Below are positions 18,524 to 28,615 of a stretch of DNA of 64,000 nt, piece after piece. The stretch's first letter is position 1, and every line of letters starts with the position of its first letter. The position numbers were made by a program, and so were the translations under genes. The DNA is from Vibrio proteolyticus NBRC 13287 (lineage in GTDB: Bacteria > Pseudomonadota > Gammaproteobacteria > Enterobacterales > Vibrionaceae). The notes under the pieces were generated by a model that was not told where the DNA came from, did no database searches, and saw only the letters and a list, made by a program, of their open reading frames with translations. The stretch spans positions 1-64,000 of the forward strand of contig NZ_BATJ01000004.1 in the NCBI RefSeq assembly GCF_000467125.1, in the 5' to 3' direction.

Positions 18524-18599
18524 GCCTCGATAGCTCAGTCGGTAGAGCAGAGGATTGAAAATCCTCGTGTCGGTGGTTCGATTCCGCCTCGAGGCACCA
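18524..18599 (+). tRNA. tRNA-Phe (anticodon GAA), acceptor-stem variant
   Basis: Same body as the other two Phe genes, but the acceptor stem is GCCTCGA/TCGAGGC rather than GCCCGGA/TCCGGGC. Positions 4 and 5 differ and both partners differ to match, so pairing is intact and the gene should be functional. Confidence 0.95.
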
Positions 18600-18639
18600 T
18601 TATTTGGTGCTTTACTCTGAAAAGAGTGACACAAATAAT

Positions 18640-18715
18640 TCCCCCTTAGTTCAGTTGGTAGAACGGCGGACTGTTAATCCGTATGTCGCAGGTTCGAGTC
18701 CCGCAGGGGGAGCCA
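18640..18715 (+). tRNA. tRNA-Asn (anticodon GTT)
   Basis: A 76-base gene: acceptor TCCCCCT/AGGGGGA, anticodon arm GGACTGTTAATCC with GTT, encoded CCA. The same sequence recurs at 19355 and 19549. Confidence 0.97.
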
Positions 18716-18721
18716 CTTTCC

Positions 18722-18752
18722 AAAAGCCAAGTCGAAAGACTTGGCTTTTTTC
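18722..18752 (+). terminator. Terminator of tRNA unit 1
   Basis: AAAAGCCAAGTC, GAAA loop, GACTTGGCTTTTTT. Nearly identical to the terminator of unit 2 at 19633. Confidence 0.92.
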
Positions 18753-19087
18753 GTTTTGCGACTTAATGCTGTTGTGGCATCACTCTATGCTCACACCATT
18801 CCAGTTCTACCGGACACTGAGCACCCAGCTCTTTGGTAAAACAATCAGCCAATGCCAGCCGAAGCCCAGTTGTATGTAATAAGTAAGTTGCCACTTACCT
18901 ACTAAATTGCAGCTTAAATCCGAAAAAGCAGCGTAAAAATCACGATTTTTTATGACGAACGCTGAACTAAGCTCTCATGGGAACGTACTTTGCTACAGGG
19001 ATTCTATAAAGATTTATTCTCAAATGAGCAAAAACAGCCCATTAAGTATAGAAAAGCAACAAACGATATTTTTTTTGCAATTTGGTG
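18753..19087. other. Spacer between the two tRNA transcription units
   Basis: About 335 bp with no complete gene. Its left part holds a short coding-like open stretch on the minus strand (see 18763-18900). The right part is AT-rich and probably serves as UP element for the second tRNA promoter. Confidence 0.6.
18763..18900 (-). pseudogene. Possible remnant of a protein gene 3' end
   Basis: On the minus strand an open frame of about 45 codons ends in TAA at 18763-18765. It reads in part GLRLALADCFTKELGAQCP then VELEWCEHRVMPQQH, which looks like a real protein C-terminus rather than random translation. The only upstream starts are a GTG straight after a stop codon, and no ribosome site is seen. 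I do not recognise the family. It could be a gene tail left by rearrangement between the tRNA repeats, or chance. Confidence 0.3.
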
Positions 19088-19116
19088 TTGACGTTAAAAG
19101 CGAAAAACCGTTTAAT
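19088..19116 (+). promoter_or_regulatory. Promoter of tRNA unit 2
   Basis: TTGACG (19088-19093), 17 bp spacer, TTTAAT (19111-19116): the same elements and spacing as the unit 1 promoter, ahead of the third tRNA-Phe gene. Confidence 0.8.
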
Positions 19117-19126
19117 ACACCTCGTC

Positions 19127-19202
19127 GCCCGGATAGCTCAGTCGGTAGAGCAGAGGATTGAAAATCCTCGTGTCGGTGGTTCGATTCCGCCTCCGGGCAC
19201 CA
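19127..19202 (+). tRNA. tRNA-Phe (anticodon GAA)
   Basis: Identical to the gene at 18311, including the GCCCGGA/TCCGGGC acceptor stem and encoded CCA. Confidence 0.97.
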
Positions 19203-19253
19203 CAATTTGTAATTGTTGGTGTCTAACACGAACAATAAAACAGGATATAGTGT

Positions 19254-19329
<76 letters not shown>

Positions 19330-19354
19330 TTTATATTCTGCTTAAAAAGATAAT

Positions 19355-19430
19355 TCCCCCTTAGTTCAGTTGGTAGAACGGCGGACTGTTAATCCGTATG
19401 TCGCAGGTTCGAGTCCCGCAGGGGGAGCCA
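19355..19430 (+). tRNA. tRNA-Asn (anticodon GTT)
   Basis: Copy of the Asn gene at 18640, with encoded CCA, 25 bases after the preceding Thr gene. Confidence 0.97.
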
Positions 19431-19467
19431 CTTTCGGTTAATAAGCTTTGGCTTGTTAATGAAAAAG

Positions 19468-19543
<76 letters not shown>

Positions 19544-19548
19544 TCTTT

Positions 19549-19624
19549 TCCCCCTTAGTTCAGTTGGTAGAACGGCGGACTGTTAATCCGTATGTCGCAG
19601 GTTCGAGTCCCGCAGGGGGAGCCA
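19549..19624 (+). tRNA. tRNA-Asn (anticodon GTT)
   Basis: Third copy of the Asn gene, only 5 bases after the preceding Thr gene; last of the array. Confidence 0.97.
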
Positions 19625-19632
19625 TATTTAAG

Positions 19633-19661
19633 AAGCCAAGTCGCAAGACTTGGCTTTTTTC
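19633..19661 (+). terminator. Terminator of tRNA unit 2
   Basis: AAGCCAAGTC, GCAA loop, GACTTGGCTTTTTTC. Confidence 0.92.
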
Positions 19662-19847
19662 ATTCTGAAATACCGGGTTGAATCGCAGCAGTACGTCGCA
19701 ATAGCCCGATCCTGAACCCGCTTATACCCTCAGTCACATCAACAATGCGCTCAAAAGCCATCTGTCAGCCTCTTGAGCGCGTCTTAAGTCTTACGTATGC
19801 CCTAACCCTTAACAACGACTGTAGTTCGTCTGAGTATGACTTAGGCA
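19662..19847. other. Intergenic gap between tRNA array and plsC
   Basis: No gene seen. It contains one inverted repeat, GCGCTCAA (19747-19754) with TTGAGCGC (19773-19780), without a T-run. Confidence 0.5.
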
Positions 19848-19875
19848 CAAAAAAGCCGGCGATGTACGCCGGCTC
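19848..19875 (-). terminator. Terminator after plsC
   Basis: On the minus strand AGCCGGCG, loop, CGCCGGCT then TTTTTTG. Confidence 0.9.
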
Positions 19876-19892
19876 GGTCTGTCATAACAGGC

Positions 19893-20633
19893 TCAGGCTT
19901 TAATGCCCTGAGTTTCGTTACGCATCGCGACTTCGTTGTCCAGTTCTTCCAGCTTGGCCGCCATTTGCTCGCGGCACAGATTAGCCAGCTCACGAACATT
20001 TTCTTTGCTGCAACCTTCAGTACTGATCGGCGGCAGCATCTCCACGATGATGTGGCCGTTGTTCCAGCGATTGATCTTCAGGTGCTCGGTTGAACTGCAC
20101 ACTATCGGAATGATCGGCACACCGGCACCGATTGCCGCGTGAAATGCGCCGGTTTTGAACGGCAGCAAGCCACGTCCCCGTGAGCGGGTACCTTCCGGGA
20201 ACATCCAAACAGACACATCACTGTTCTTCATGCTGTTCACCACCTGCTCAATAGTGCCCATGGCTTTTGAACGGTTAGCGCGATCAATCAGGATATTCCC
20301 TGTCAACCAGTATAATTGACCAAACAGTGGGAACCACGCCAGACTCTTTTTACCCACTGTCACCACTTTCGGCGTCACCGCGGCAGACACGGTAAACATG
20401 TCCCAGTTGTTCTGGTGGTTAGCGATGTAAATATGCTGACCACGCTCATAAGCGTCGTCAGGAACACGCAGCTCCAGTTTAATGCCGAACACTTTCGACA
20501 TTGCCGCGAAGTAACGGCCAAAAGTAAATACGTGTTTTGGATTACGCGGGCTCAGCAGGCAGTAACCACAGCCAAAAATAAACATCGCCACAGCCCACAC
20601 TGCGGTGATCAGTACACGTATAAGTGCAATCAT
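19893..20633 (-). CDS. plsC: 1-acyl-sn-glycerol-3-phosphate acyltransferase
   Basis: Inner-membrane enzyme that makes phosphatidic acid from lysophosphatidic acid. The 246-residue protein has an N-terminal hydrophobic anchor (IALIRVLITAVWAVAMFIFG), the catalytic NHxxxxD motif NHQNNWD (72-78), the FPEGTRSRGRG acceptor-binding motif (about 146-156) and VPIIPIVCSS. It has its own terminator, and lies 99 bp downstream of murA, whose terminator separates them, so it is probably an independent gene. Confidence 0.95.
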   Translation of the reverse strand: MIALIRVLITAVWAVAMFIFGCGYCLLSPRNPKHVFTFGRYFAAMSKVFGIKLELRVPDDAYERGQHIYIANHQNNWDMFTVSAAVTPKVVTVGKKSLAWFPLFGQLYWLTGNILIDRANRSKAMGTIEQVVNSMKNSDVSVWMFPEGTRSRGRGLLPFKTGAFHAAIGAGVPIIPIVCSSTEHLKINRWNNGHIIVEMLPPISTEGCSKENVRELANLCREQMAAKLEELDNEVAMRNETQGIKA

Positions 20634-20685
20634 TCATTTCTCTCCAGGCGGAACACAACGCACGCGCTCGACCACCTTACCACTT

Positions 20686-20715
20686 AAAAAAAAGCCGAAA
20701 CCTCAGTTTCGGCTT
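20686..20715 (-). terminator. Terminator after murA
   Basis: On the minus strand AAGCCGAAAC, CTCA-type loop, GTTTCGGCTT (plus-strand arms 20692-20701 and 20706-20715), followed by a T-run. Confidence 0.9.
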
Positions 20716-20732
20716 ACAGTCGTTCGCTAATA

Positions 20733-22007
<1,275 letters not shown>

Positions 22008-22262
22008 TTACAGCGACATCAGCTTCTTATCACGAGCCCACTCATCCGGAGTATATGCTTTGATAGATACAGCGTGGATGTCATTTCTTTGAATGTATTC
22101 CATTAGCGGAGCGTAGATCATTTGTTGCTTCTTAACGCGACTCATTCCTTCGAAACAAGCATCAACCGCAACCACTTCATAGTGGCTGCCTTCACCTTTC
22201 ACATGCACTTCTTCCAGTTTCAGTGCTTCTTCCAGTAACTGTTGTACTTTTGCGCTATCCAC
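22008..22262 (-). CDS. ibaG: BolA family iron-sulfur protein IbaG
   Basis: An 84-residue BolA-type protein. The helix-turn [14 protein letters not shown] end ([18 protein letters not shown]) and the region [33 protein letters not shown] with the conserved His and Cys are family marks. BolA/IbaG proteins bind 2Fe-2S clusters with monothiol glutaredoxins; E. coli IbaG was found with acid stress, and V. cholerae IbaG affects the envelope. It lies 9 bases before murA and 3 after mlaB. Confidence 0.95.
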   Translation of the reverse strand: MDSAKVQQLLEEALKLEEVHVKGEGSHYEVVAVDACFEGMSRVKKQQMIYAPLMEYIQRNDIHAVSIKAYTPDEWARDKKLMSL

Positions 22263-22265
22263 AAT

Positions 22266-22583
22266 TTACCCCTGAGTATTCTTTATATGGTCTGCCAGCA
22301 TAACATCGACATTGCTCAGCTTTAATAATGTGGCAAGCTGTGCTGGCACGAAACTGAGCATTATATGACAGTTTCGTTTTTTTGCATGTTCTATTAAATG
22401 TATCAGCATCACCATTCCGGCAGAATCGATACGTTTAATGCTCTGCAGGCTAACGTCAACCTGCTCTGCCGAGGGTTGCCAGCGTTGGGCGAATTGCCAC
22501 AGGGCAGGAACGGATTCCCGATCCAACGCGCCGTTTAGCTCAACCTGCTGAGCTTGAGTTTGGGTCCATTGTGGATGGCTCAT
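22266..22583 (-). CDS. mlaB: Mla complex STAS-domain subunit MlaB
   Basis: A 105-residue STAS protein that sits on the MlaF ATPase and stabilises the MlaFEDB phospholipid transporter at the inner membrane. The sequence VDVSLQSIKRIDSAGMVMLIHLIEHAKKR contains the STAS Asp-Ser-Ala-Gly segment. Its start overlaps the mlaC stop by four bases (ATGA), implying coupled translation. Confidence 0.94.
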   Translation of the reverse strand: MSHPQWTQTQAQQVELNGALDRESVPALWQFAQRWQPSAEQVDVSLQSIKRIDSAGMVMLIHLIEHAKKRNCHIMLSFVPAQLATLLKLSNVDVMLADHIKNTQG

Positions 22584-23221
22584 TGTTGCTTGCTCTCAAA
22601 ACGAATCGGTTGTGCCGCCAGTTTTTCCAGCTCTTTGGCGACCGCCACAATGCCTTCCTGACGAATCTTACCGCCCCACTCCGATTGTTTGCTCGACAAC
22701 AGGCTGACCCCTTCGGCCACCATATCAAACGCTTCCCATTCACCAGACTTGTTGTCTTTGCGCAATTTGAATTCCAGTTTGATGTTCGGACGTGGGGTAT
22801 CCACGATGTCCACTTTCACACTGGTAATACGACGGGAGTCGTCCAGATTCGGTTCCGGGCCAAATTCAATGGTCTGATCCGAATATTGTGTCAGAACTTG
22901 CGCATATGAGGTCACCAGGTAAGCACGAAACGCAGTAATGAACTCACCAACATCGTCACGCTTGGCGCCTTTGAGGTTTGGCCCCAGTAACTTCAGTGCC
23001 GCGTATTTCTCATTCACATACGGCATCAGCTCTTGATCAACGATCACTTTCAGGTAATCCGGATCCTGATGGATTTTGTCCTGCTCTTTTTTGAGACGCT
23101 CAAACGCCTGCTCAGAGACCTGACGCATCATTTTGTATGGATCGGTTTTATCGACGCCAGCGGCCGCACTACCGAATGAGATAACGGTTGCCACAAAGGC
23201 CAGTACGATCTTCTTAAACAT
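22580..23221 (-). CDS. mlaC: Periplasmic phospholipid carrier MlaC
   Basis: A 213-residue precursor of the soluble lipid-binding protein that shuttles phospholipids between outer and inner membranes. The signal peptide is MFKKIVLAFVATVISFGSAAA; the mature part has DPYKMMRQVSEQAFERLKKEQ and the VEGVSLL-type conserved stretch MVAEGVSLLSSKQSEWGG. The ATG at 23221 is chosen for the signal peptide; a longer frame to 23281 overlaps mlaD. It follows mlaD with 1 base spacing. Confidence 0.96.
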   Translation of the reverse strand: MFKKIVLAFVATVISFGSAAAGVDKTDPYKMMRQVSEQAFERLKKEQDKIHQDPDYLKVIVDQELMPYVNEKYAALKLLGPNLKGAKRDDVGEFITAFRAYLVTSYAQVLTQYSDQTIEFGPEPNLDDSRRITSVKVDIVDTPRPNIKLEFKLRKDNKSGEWEAFDMVAEGVSLLSSKQSEWGGKIRQEGIVAVAKELEKLAAQPIRFESKQQ

Positions 23222-23222
23222 A

Positions 23223-23717
23223 TCATTCCCCACTGTTCGCTGCGTTGTCTGAATTGCCGACGCTGTAAAGGAACTGACCAATCAGGTCTTCCAGAACCAA
23301 CGCCGACTTGGTGTCTTCAATCAGGTCACCGTCTGCCAGCATCTGTTCATCTTCAAACACAAAGCCCGGAACCAGTCCGATGTACTGTTCACCGATCAGG
23401 CCGGAAGTCAGGATCTGAACACTGGAGGTGTCCGGGAACTGATCGTACTGGCTGTTGATCGCCATGCTGACGATAGGTAACAAAGTGTCTTTATCCAGAC
23501 TGATCTGGGTCACACGACCAATCACGACGCCACCCACTTTGACCGGAGAACGTACTTTGAGTGAGCCAATGTTGTCGAACTCAGCTTTCAGTGTATAAGT
23601 ATCGTTGGAACCCAGTCCTTTCACGTCAGCGACTTGAAAAATCATCACCAGAATTGCGCAAATTCCCGCAAGCACAAAACTGCCAACCCATAATTCTGTT
23701 TTACGTGTTTGTTGCAT
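23223..23717 (-). CDS. mlaD: Mla transporter MCE-domain subunit MlaD
   Basis: A 164-residue protein with one N-terminal membrane helix (ELWVGSFVLAGICAILVMIFQ) and one periplasmic MCE domain (about 40-115: AEFDNIGSLKVRSPVKVGGVVIGRV). Six copies form the ring of the inner-membrane MlaFEDB complex through which lipids pass. The C-terminal tail includes EDLIGQFLYSVG, the hydrophobic helix that lines the pore. Two bases separate it from mlaE. Confidence 0.97.
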   Translation of the reverse strand: MQQTRKTELWVGSFVLAGICAILVMIFQVADVKGLGSNDTYTLKAEFDNIGSLKVRSPVKVGGVVIGRVTQISLDKDTLLPIVSMAINSQYDQFPDTSSVQILTSGLIGEQYIGLVPGFVFEDEQMLADGDLIEDTKSALVLEDLIGQFLYSVGNSDNAANSGE

Positions 23718-23719
23718 GA

Positions 23720-24511
23720 TTAATTCCCAAACATCAATGCGGTTAGTACAAAGTCTAGCCCTAATACGGCCAGCGAAGAGTGCACCACGGTGCGAGTTGT
23801 GGCGCGGCTGATGCCTTCTGACGTCGGTATCGCGTCATAGCCGTTGAACAGGGCGATCCAGGTGACAGTAAACGCAAACACCATACACTTGATCAGACTG
23901 TTACCTATGTCCTGGCCGAGATCGACCGCCGATTGCATCGCGGACCAGAAACTGCCGTGGTCGATACCTTTCCAGTCAACCCCAACCAACTGGCCCCCCC
24001 AGATGCCCACCGCCATGAAAATCATCGCCAGCAAAGGCATAGAAATCAGGCCGGCCCACAAACGAGGTGCGATCACGCGCTTGAGCGGATCCACGGCCAT
24101 CATTTCCAGACTGGTCAATTGTTCTGTGGCTTTCATCAAGCCGATTTCCGCGGTGAGTGCCGAACCAGCACGGCCGGCAAACAGCAATGCCGTCACCACC
24201 GGGCCAAGTTCACGCAATAAAGACAACGCCACCATCTGACCGAGACTGCCCTCGGCACCGTAGTCGACCAGAATCACGTAGCCTTGCAGGCTCAAGACCA
24301 TGCCGATAAACAGACCAGAAACAATGATGATCGCCAGAGACTGGACGCCCACGCTGTAGAGTTGTTGCAATAATAAAGGGAGATTCTTCACCGGTTGGGG
24401 ACGGCTGGCCACCGCGCCGAACAGCATCAGGCTGGCACGACCAATCGACGTGCTCACGGCAATGCCGCGTCGTCCTAGCGATGCGACAAAATCGGTAAAA
24501 TTCGACGCCAT
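23720..24511 (-). CDS. mlaE: Mla transporter permease MlaE
   Basis: A 263-residue permease with five to six membrane helices, for example [22 protein letters not shown] and [26 protein letters not shown], the latter being the conserved coupling region to the ATPase. [16 protein letters not shown] precedes the first helix. It pairs with MlaF to drive lipid transport for outer-membrane asymmetry. The ATG overlaps the stop of mlaF by one base (TAATG). Confidence 0.97.
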   Translation of the reverse strand: MASNFTDFVASLGRRGIAVSTSIGRASLMLFGAVASRPQPVKNLPLLLQQLYSVGVQSLAIIIVSGLFIGMVLSLQGYVILVDYGAEGSLGQMVALSLLRELGPVVTALLFAGRAGSALTAEIGLMKATEQLTSLEMMAVDPLKRVIAPRLWAGLISMPLLAMIFMAVGIWGGQLVGVDWKGIDHGSFWSAMQSAVDLGQDIGNSLIKCMVFAFTVTWIALFNGYDAIPTSEGISRATTRTVVHSSLAVLGLDFVLTALMFGN

Positions 24512-25305
24512 TAAAATAAGTCCTTCTCGATAGGCTGCGCGGGGAAACGGAACGGAACAGGCCCGTCGGCTTCACCGAACAAAAACTGCTGAACCCGCGG
24601 ATCCGGATCGTCTCTTAGCTCCTGAGGCGTACCGCTGGCGATGATCTTGCCATCGGCCAGCAGATAGACCAGATCAGCGATACTCATCACTTCCGGTACA
24701 TCATGCGACACCACCACCGAGGTGAGGCCGAGCGCCTGGTTGAGATTGCGGATCAGTTCGACCAACACCCCCATAGTGATTGGATCCTGACCGACAAAAG
24801 GTTCATCGTACATGATCAGTTCCGGATCGAGCGCGATCGAACGCGCCAGAGCCGCTCGTCGTGCCATCCCGCCGGACAATTCGCTCGGCATCAACTGCGC
24901 CGCACCGCGTAGGCCAACCGCTTCCAGTTTGAGCAGCACCAGCGTTTTGATCAGCGATTCATCCAGTGCTGTGTGTTCACGCAATGGAAACGCGACGTTG
25001 TCAAAAACGTTCAGATCAGTAAACAGTGCGCCGGACTGGAACAGCATGCTCATTTTTTTGCGTGCCCGGTAGAGCTTCTTACGGCTCAGTGTCGGGATGT
25101 TATCACCATCAAACCAAATTTCACCGCTGTCGGGCGGCAACTGGCCACCAATCAGGCGCAGCAAGGTGGTCTTACCGATCCCGGACGGCCCCATGATGGC
25201 GGTGATTTTCCCTTTCGGTACGCTCAGATTCACGTCGTCGAAGATCGTTCGTTCCGCCCTCGAAAAGTGCAAATGTTTTATTGTAACCAGAGCTTCAGAA
25301 GACAT
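24511..25305 (-). CDS. mlaF: Mla transporter ATPase MlaF
   Basis: A 264-residue ABC ATPase. Walker A is GPSGIGKTT (about 39-47), the signature is [31 protein letters not shown] with Walker B, and the C-terminal extension holds the MlaB and MlaF contact tail. First gene of mlaFEDCB-ibaG-murA on the minus strand, divergent from the antiporter gene; it likely carries the operon promoter in the 236 bp gap. Confidence 0.97.
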   Translation of the reverse strand: MSSEALVTIKHLHFSRAERTIFDDVNLSVPKGKITAIMGPSGIGKTTLLRLIGGQLPPDSGEIWFDGDNIPTLSRKKLYRARKKMSMLFQSGALFTDLNVFDNVAFPLREHTALDESLIKTLVLLKLEAVGLRGAAQLMPSELSGGMARRAALARSIALDPELIMYDEPFVGQDPITMGVLVELIRNLNQALGLTSVVVSHDVPEVMSIADLVYLLADGKIIASGTPQELRDDPDPRVQQFLFGEADGPVPFRFPAQPIEKDLF

Positions 25306-25541
25306 AGGTTTGAATTATCCGTTATCTGCGGTACGCATCAGCGAGAATGGGCAATCATAAGCACAATAAGCTTGAATTTAAAGCACTGTTCGATTAAATC
25401 TCCACTCATCAGCGCAACTTATCTCATTATGTTGACAGATCGTGACACAATTAATTTCATCATTGGCTTCCCTTTTACATATCAAAGCGTCAAAATTGAC
25501 GGTTAAATCATTCAGTTGTTAACTCAATTTTAGGAAGTGTC
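25306..25541. other. Divergent intergenic region mlaF / antiporter
   Basis: No gene. It should hold promoters for the mla operon (minus) and the yrbG-kds-lpt genes (plus). A TTGACA at 25432-25437 with a poor TTTCAT 17 bp later is a weak candidate -35/-10 for the plus strand. Confidence 0.4.
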
Positions 25542-26513
25542 ATGTTTGAAGCGGTCGCGTTTCTGGTCATTGGTCTCGTTTTTCTCGTCTGGAGTGCAGA
25601 CAAACTGGTGTTCGGTGCGGCAGCACTGGCACGCAACGTCGGTATTTCCCCTCTGGTAATCGGTATGACCATTCTGGCCATGGGCTCTTCCGCTCCGGAA
25701 ATGATGGTCTCCGCGACTGCGGCTCTGGACGGCAAAACCGATACTGCCGTCGGCAACGTACTGGGCTCCAACATCGCTAACATTGCGCTGATCCTCGGCA
25801 TCACCGCGATGATCAAACCGCTTTCGATCAGCAGCGAAGTACTGCGTCGTGAACTTCCGTTGATGATTGGGGTCACCGTATTAGCGGGGATTTTATTGTG
25901 GGACAACAAACTCGGCTTTTATGAAGGTGTGTTGCTGTTTGTCCTGTTTGCAATGTTCATTCTGGCGATGCTGCGCATCAGCCGCCGTGAAAAAGACAAA
26001 GACAGCGGCGACGCACTGTTGCAGGAGCAAGAATCTGAAGTTCCGGAAGGCGTCAGCAACCTCAAAGCCGGGATCTGGGTCGTGATAGGCCTGATCGTAC
26101 TGCCACTGGCCGCCGATATGCTGGTCGACAATGCCGTCGTCATTGCCAAATATTTCGGCATGAGCGATCTGGTGATCGGCCTGACTATCATTGCTGTCGG
26201 CACCAGCCTGCCGGAACTGGCCGCTTCACTGGCCGGCGTCCTGAAAGGCGAAGACGACATGGCCGTGGGCAACATCATCGGCTCCAACGTATTTAATATT
26301 CTGGCGGTCATGGGCATTCCGGGGATTTTGAACCCATCCATGCTGAGTGAGCTGGCCATGGGACGTGATTTCTGGGTCATGCTGGCAGTTTCACTGCTGC
26401 TGGTGGTGATGTGTCTGGGTAAATCCCGCAGTATTAACCGTATAGAAGGCGCCATTCTGTTCGTCTGTTTCGGGGCCTATCAGGTTTACCTGTTGATGAA
26501 CGTGGCCGCTTAA
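25542..26513 (+). CDS. yrbG: Calcium/sodium antiporter family protein
   Basis: A 323-residue CaCA-superfamily membrane protein of about ten helices arranged as two inverted repeats. Each repeat has the ion-binding alpha motif: MTILAMGSSAPEMMVSA (about 46-62) and LTIIAVGTSLPELAASL (about 221-237), followed by GNVLGSNIANI and GNIIGSNVFNI. E. coli YrbG occupies the same place beside kdsD, and its substrate is not firmly known. TAGGAAG precedes the ATG at 25542. Confidence 0.95.
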   Translation: MFEAVAFLVIGLVFLVWSADKLVFGAAALARNVGISPLVIGMTILAMGSSAPEMMVSATAALDGKTDTAVGNVLGSNIANIALILGITAMIKPLSISSEVLRRELPLMIGVTVLAGILLWDNKLGFYEGVLLFVLFAMFILAMLRISRREKDKDSGDALLQEQESEVPEGVSNLKAGIWVVIGLIVLPLAADMLVDNAVVIAKYFGMSDLVIGLTIIAVGTSLPELAASLAGVLKGEDDMAVGNIIGSNVFNILAVMGIPGILNPSMLSELAMGRDFWVMLAVSLLLVVMCLGKSRSINRIEGAILFVCFGAYQVYLLMNVAA

Positions 26514-26535
26514 CCGTAAGACTTCGGGGAAGAAT

Positions 26536-27498
26536 ATGTTTGATTACCGCGCTGCGGCGCTCAATGTGCTTGAGACAGAAATCGCTGCTCTCAAACAACT
26601 GGATCAGTATATCGACACGGAATTCTGTCAGGCCTGTGACATGATCCTCGCCAACCCGGGTAAAGTGGTGGTGATGGGCATGGGTAAATCCGGTCACATC
26701 GGCAATAAGATCGCGGCCACGTTAGCCAGCACCGGCACCTCGGCCTTTTTCGTTCACCCAGGGGAAGCGGCGCATGGCGATCTGGGTATGATCGAGCGCG
26801 GCGATATCGTGCTGGCGATTTCCAACTCGGGTGAATCCCATGAGATACTGTCGCTGTTCCCGGTCCTCAAACGTCTGGGCATCCGCATCATCAGTATGAC
26901 GGGCAAGCCTGAGTCCAATATGGCGAGACTGGCGGATCTGCACCTGCAGATCACCGTCCCCAGTGAAGCCTGTCCGCTCGGCCTGGCACCCACATCAAGC
27001 ACTACCGCCACGTTAGTCATGGGTGATGCACTGGCGGTCGCGCTGCTGCAGGCGCGCGGCTTTACTGCGGAAGACTTTGCCCTCTCCCATCCGGGCGGCG
27101 CGCTGGGGCGTAAACTGCTGCTCAAGCTGTCTGACATCATGCACTCCGGCGACGCACTACCGATGGTGACGCCAGATACCGTGATCCGTGATGCCCTGAT
27201 GGAAATCAGCCAGAAAGGTCTTGGCATGACCACAGTGGTTAATAACGACGGTCAACTGGTCGGTTTGTTTACAGATGGAGACCTGCGACGCGTGCTCGAC
27301 AAACGCATTGACGTTCATACCGCGTTGATCGGTGACGTGATGACCCGCAACCCAACCACGGCCGAGCCGGAGATGTTGGCCGTTGAAGGGTTGAATCTAA
27401 TGCAAGACAAAAGCATAAATGGATTAGTATTATGTAAAGAAGGCCAACCCGTCGGTGCACTGAATATGCATGACCTTCTCAAAGCAGGAGTAATGTAA
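26536..27498 (+). CDS. kdsD: D-arabinose 5-phosphate isomerase
   Basis: Converts ribulose 5-phosphate to arabinose 5-phosphate, the first step to Kdo of LPS. The 320-residue protein has an N-terminal SIS domain (VVVMGMGKSGHIGNKIAATLAS, HPGEAAHGDLGMI, ISNSGESHEI) and two C-terminal CBS repeats (from about 205). TSSTTATLVMGDALAVALL is the conserved active-site region. Its TAA overlaps the kdsC ATG by a base. Confidence 0.97.
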   Translation: MFDYRAAALNVLETEIAALKQLDQYIDTEFCQACDMILANPGKVVVMGMGKSGHIGNKIAATLASTGTSAFFVHPGEAAHGDLGMIERGDIVLAISNSGESHEILSLFPVLKRLGIRIISMTGKPESNMARLADLHLQITVPSEACPLGLAPTSSTTATLVMGDALAVALLQARGFTAEDFALSHPGGALGRKLLLKLSDIMHSGDALPMVTPDTVIRDALMEISQKGLGMTTVVNNDGQLVGLFTDGDLRRVLDKRIDVHTALIGDVMTRNPTTAEPEMLAVEGLNLMQDKSINGLVLCKEGQPVGALNMHDLLKAGVM

Positions 27499-28055
27499 TG
27501 ACACAACTGGTTGAAACGCTTTACGGTCCGGTCGAGCAAACGATCGTCACCATAGCACGAGACATCAAACTGCTGATCTGTGATGTGGATGGTGTGTTTT
27601 CGGACGGCCTGATTTACATGGGCAATCAGGGTGAGGAGCTCAAAACGTTCCACACCCGTGACGGCTACGGCGTCAAATCCCTGATGAATGCTGGGATTGA
27701 GATCGCCATCATCACAGGCCGTCAGTCGCAAATTGTTGAAAACCGTATGCGGGCGCTGGGTATCTCCCTGATCTATCAGGGCCAGGATGACAAAGTAAAA
27801 GCGTATCAAGACATTTGTGCGCGCCTGGCGGTTGAACCGCACCAAACAGGCTATATCGGCGATGACCTGATTGACTGGCCGGTGATGGAACAAGTTGCGC
27901 TGAAAGTGTGTGTCGCAGACGGCCACCCACTGCTGGCCAAACGCGCCAACTACGTCACTCGCATTAAGGGCGGCCATGGCGCGGTGCGCGAAGTGTGCGA
28001 TCTGATTCTACAAGCTCGTGATGAGCTGGATGTACATAAAGGCTTAAGTATATGA
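27498..28055 (+). CDS. kdsC: Kdo-8-phosphate phosphatase
   Basis: HAD-family phosphatase that releases Kdo from Kdo-8-phosphate. The 185-residue protein shows LLICDVDGVFSDGLIY (motif I with Asp nucleophile and Asp+2), IAIITGRQSQIVENR (motif II) and GYIGDDLIDWPVM (motif IV), with no cap domain, as expected for a C0 tetramer. Overlaps kdsD by one base and lptC by four (ATGA), so the run is translated as a coupled unit. Confidence 0.97.
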   Translation: MTQLVETLYGPVEQTIVTIARDIKLLICDVDGVFSDGLIYMGNQGEELKTFHTRDGYGVKSLMNAGIEIAIITGRQSQIVENRMRALGISLIYQGQDDKVKAYQDICARLAVEPHQTGYIGDDLIDWPVMEQVALKVCVADGHPLLAKRANYVTRIKGGHGAVREVCDLILQARDELDVHKGLSI

Positions 28056-28615
28056 GTTTATCTCGTATCATTTATGTTTTGCTGTTTATCGTGGCCGGGG
28101 TAAGTATTTACTACCTGCTCGACAAAGAGAACACATTTGATATTCAGGTAGAACCGAATGTGGAACTGCCAATGTTCAGTGGCGAGTCGGTCACCAGTAC
28201 CTCTTACGATGAAAGTGGTACGCGCAGCTACGTGATCACATCCACACACCTGGATCACTACGCGCAAAGCGGTGATACTCTGTTTGAGAAGCCGGTGTTG
28301 AAAGTCTTCAACCAAGGCACCATACAGGAATGGGAAGTGACCGCAGATTCTGCGGTACTGGACAAAGACCATGTGCTGACCCTGCACGACAATGTGCTGG
28401 CAAAAAACCTGCTGCCGGACTCAGGTTTTGATACTCTGTCGACAGCGAAAATGAGTATTCAGCTAGACAATCGGGATTTTTGGGCTGACAACCAGGTTGT
28501 GTTAATCGGCCCTCAGTTTGAAACGGTAGGACAGGCGATGAAAGGCAATTTTGCTGACAATACCGCGGTTCTCTACAACCATGTTCAAGGTAGATATGAA
28601 ACTCTCACACCTTAG
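28052..28615 (+). CDS. lptC: LPS export protein LptC
   Basis: A 187-residue bitopic inner-membrane protein of the Lpt bridge that takes LPS from LptB2FG to LptA. One N-terminal helix (SRIIYVLLFIVAGVSIYYLL) is followed by a beta-jellyroll domain containing YVITSTHLDHY and DFWADNQVVLIGPQFET. The start overlaps kdsC by four bases; the last 20 bases overlap the start of lptA. Confidence 0.95.
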   Translation: MSLSRIIYVLLFIVAGVSIYYLLDKENTFDIQVEPNVELPMFSGESVTSTSYDESGTRSYVITSTHLDHYAQSGDTLFEKPVLKVFNQGTIQEWEVTADSAVLDKDHVLTLHDNVLAKNLLPDSGFDTLSTAKMSIQLDNRDFWADNQVVLIGPQFETVGQAMKGNFADNTAVLYNHVQGRYETLTP

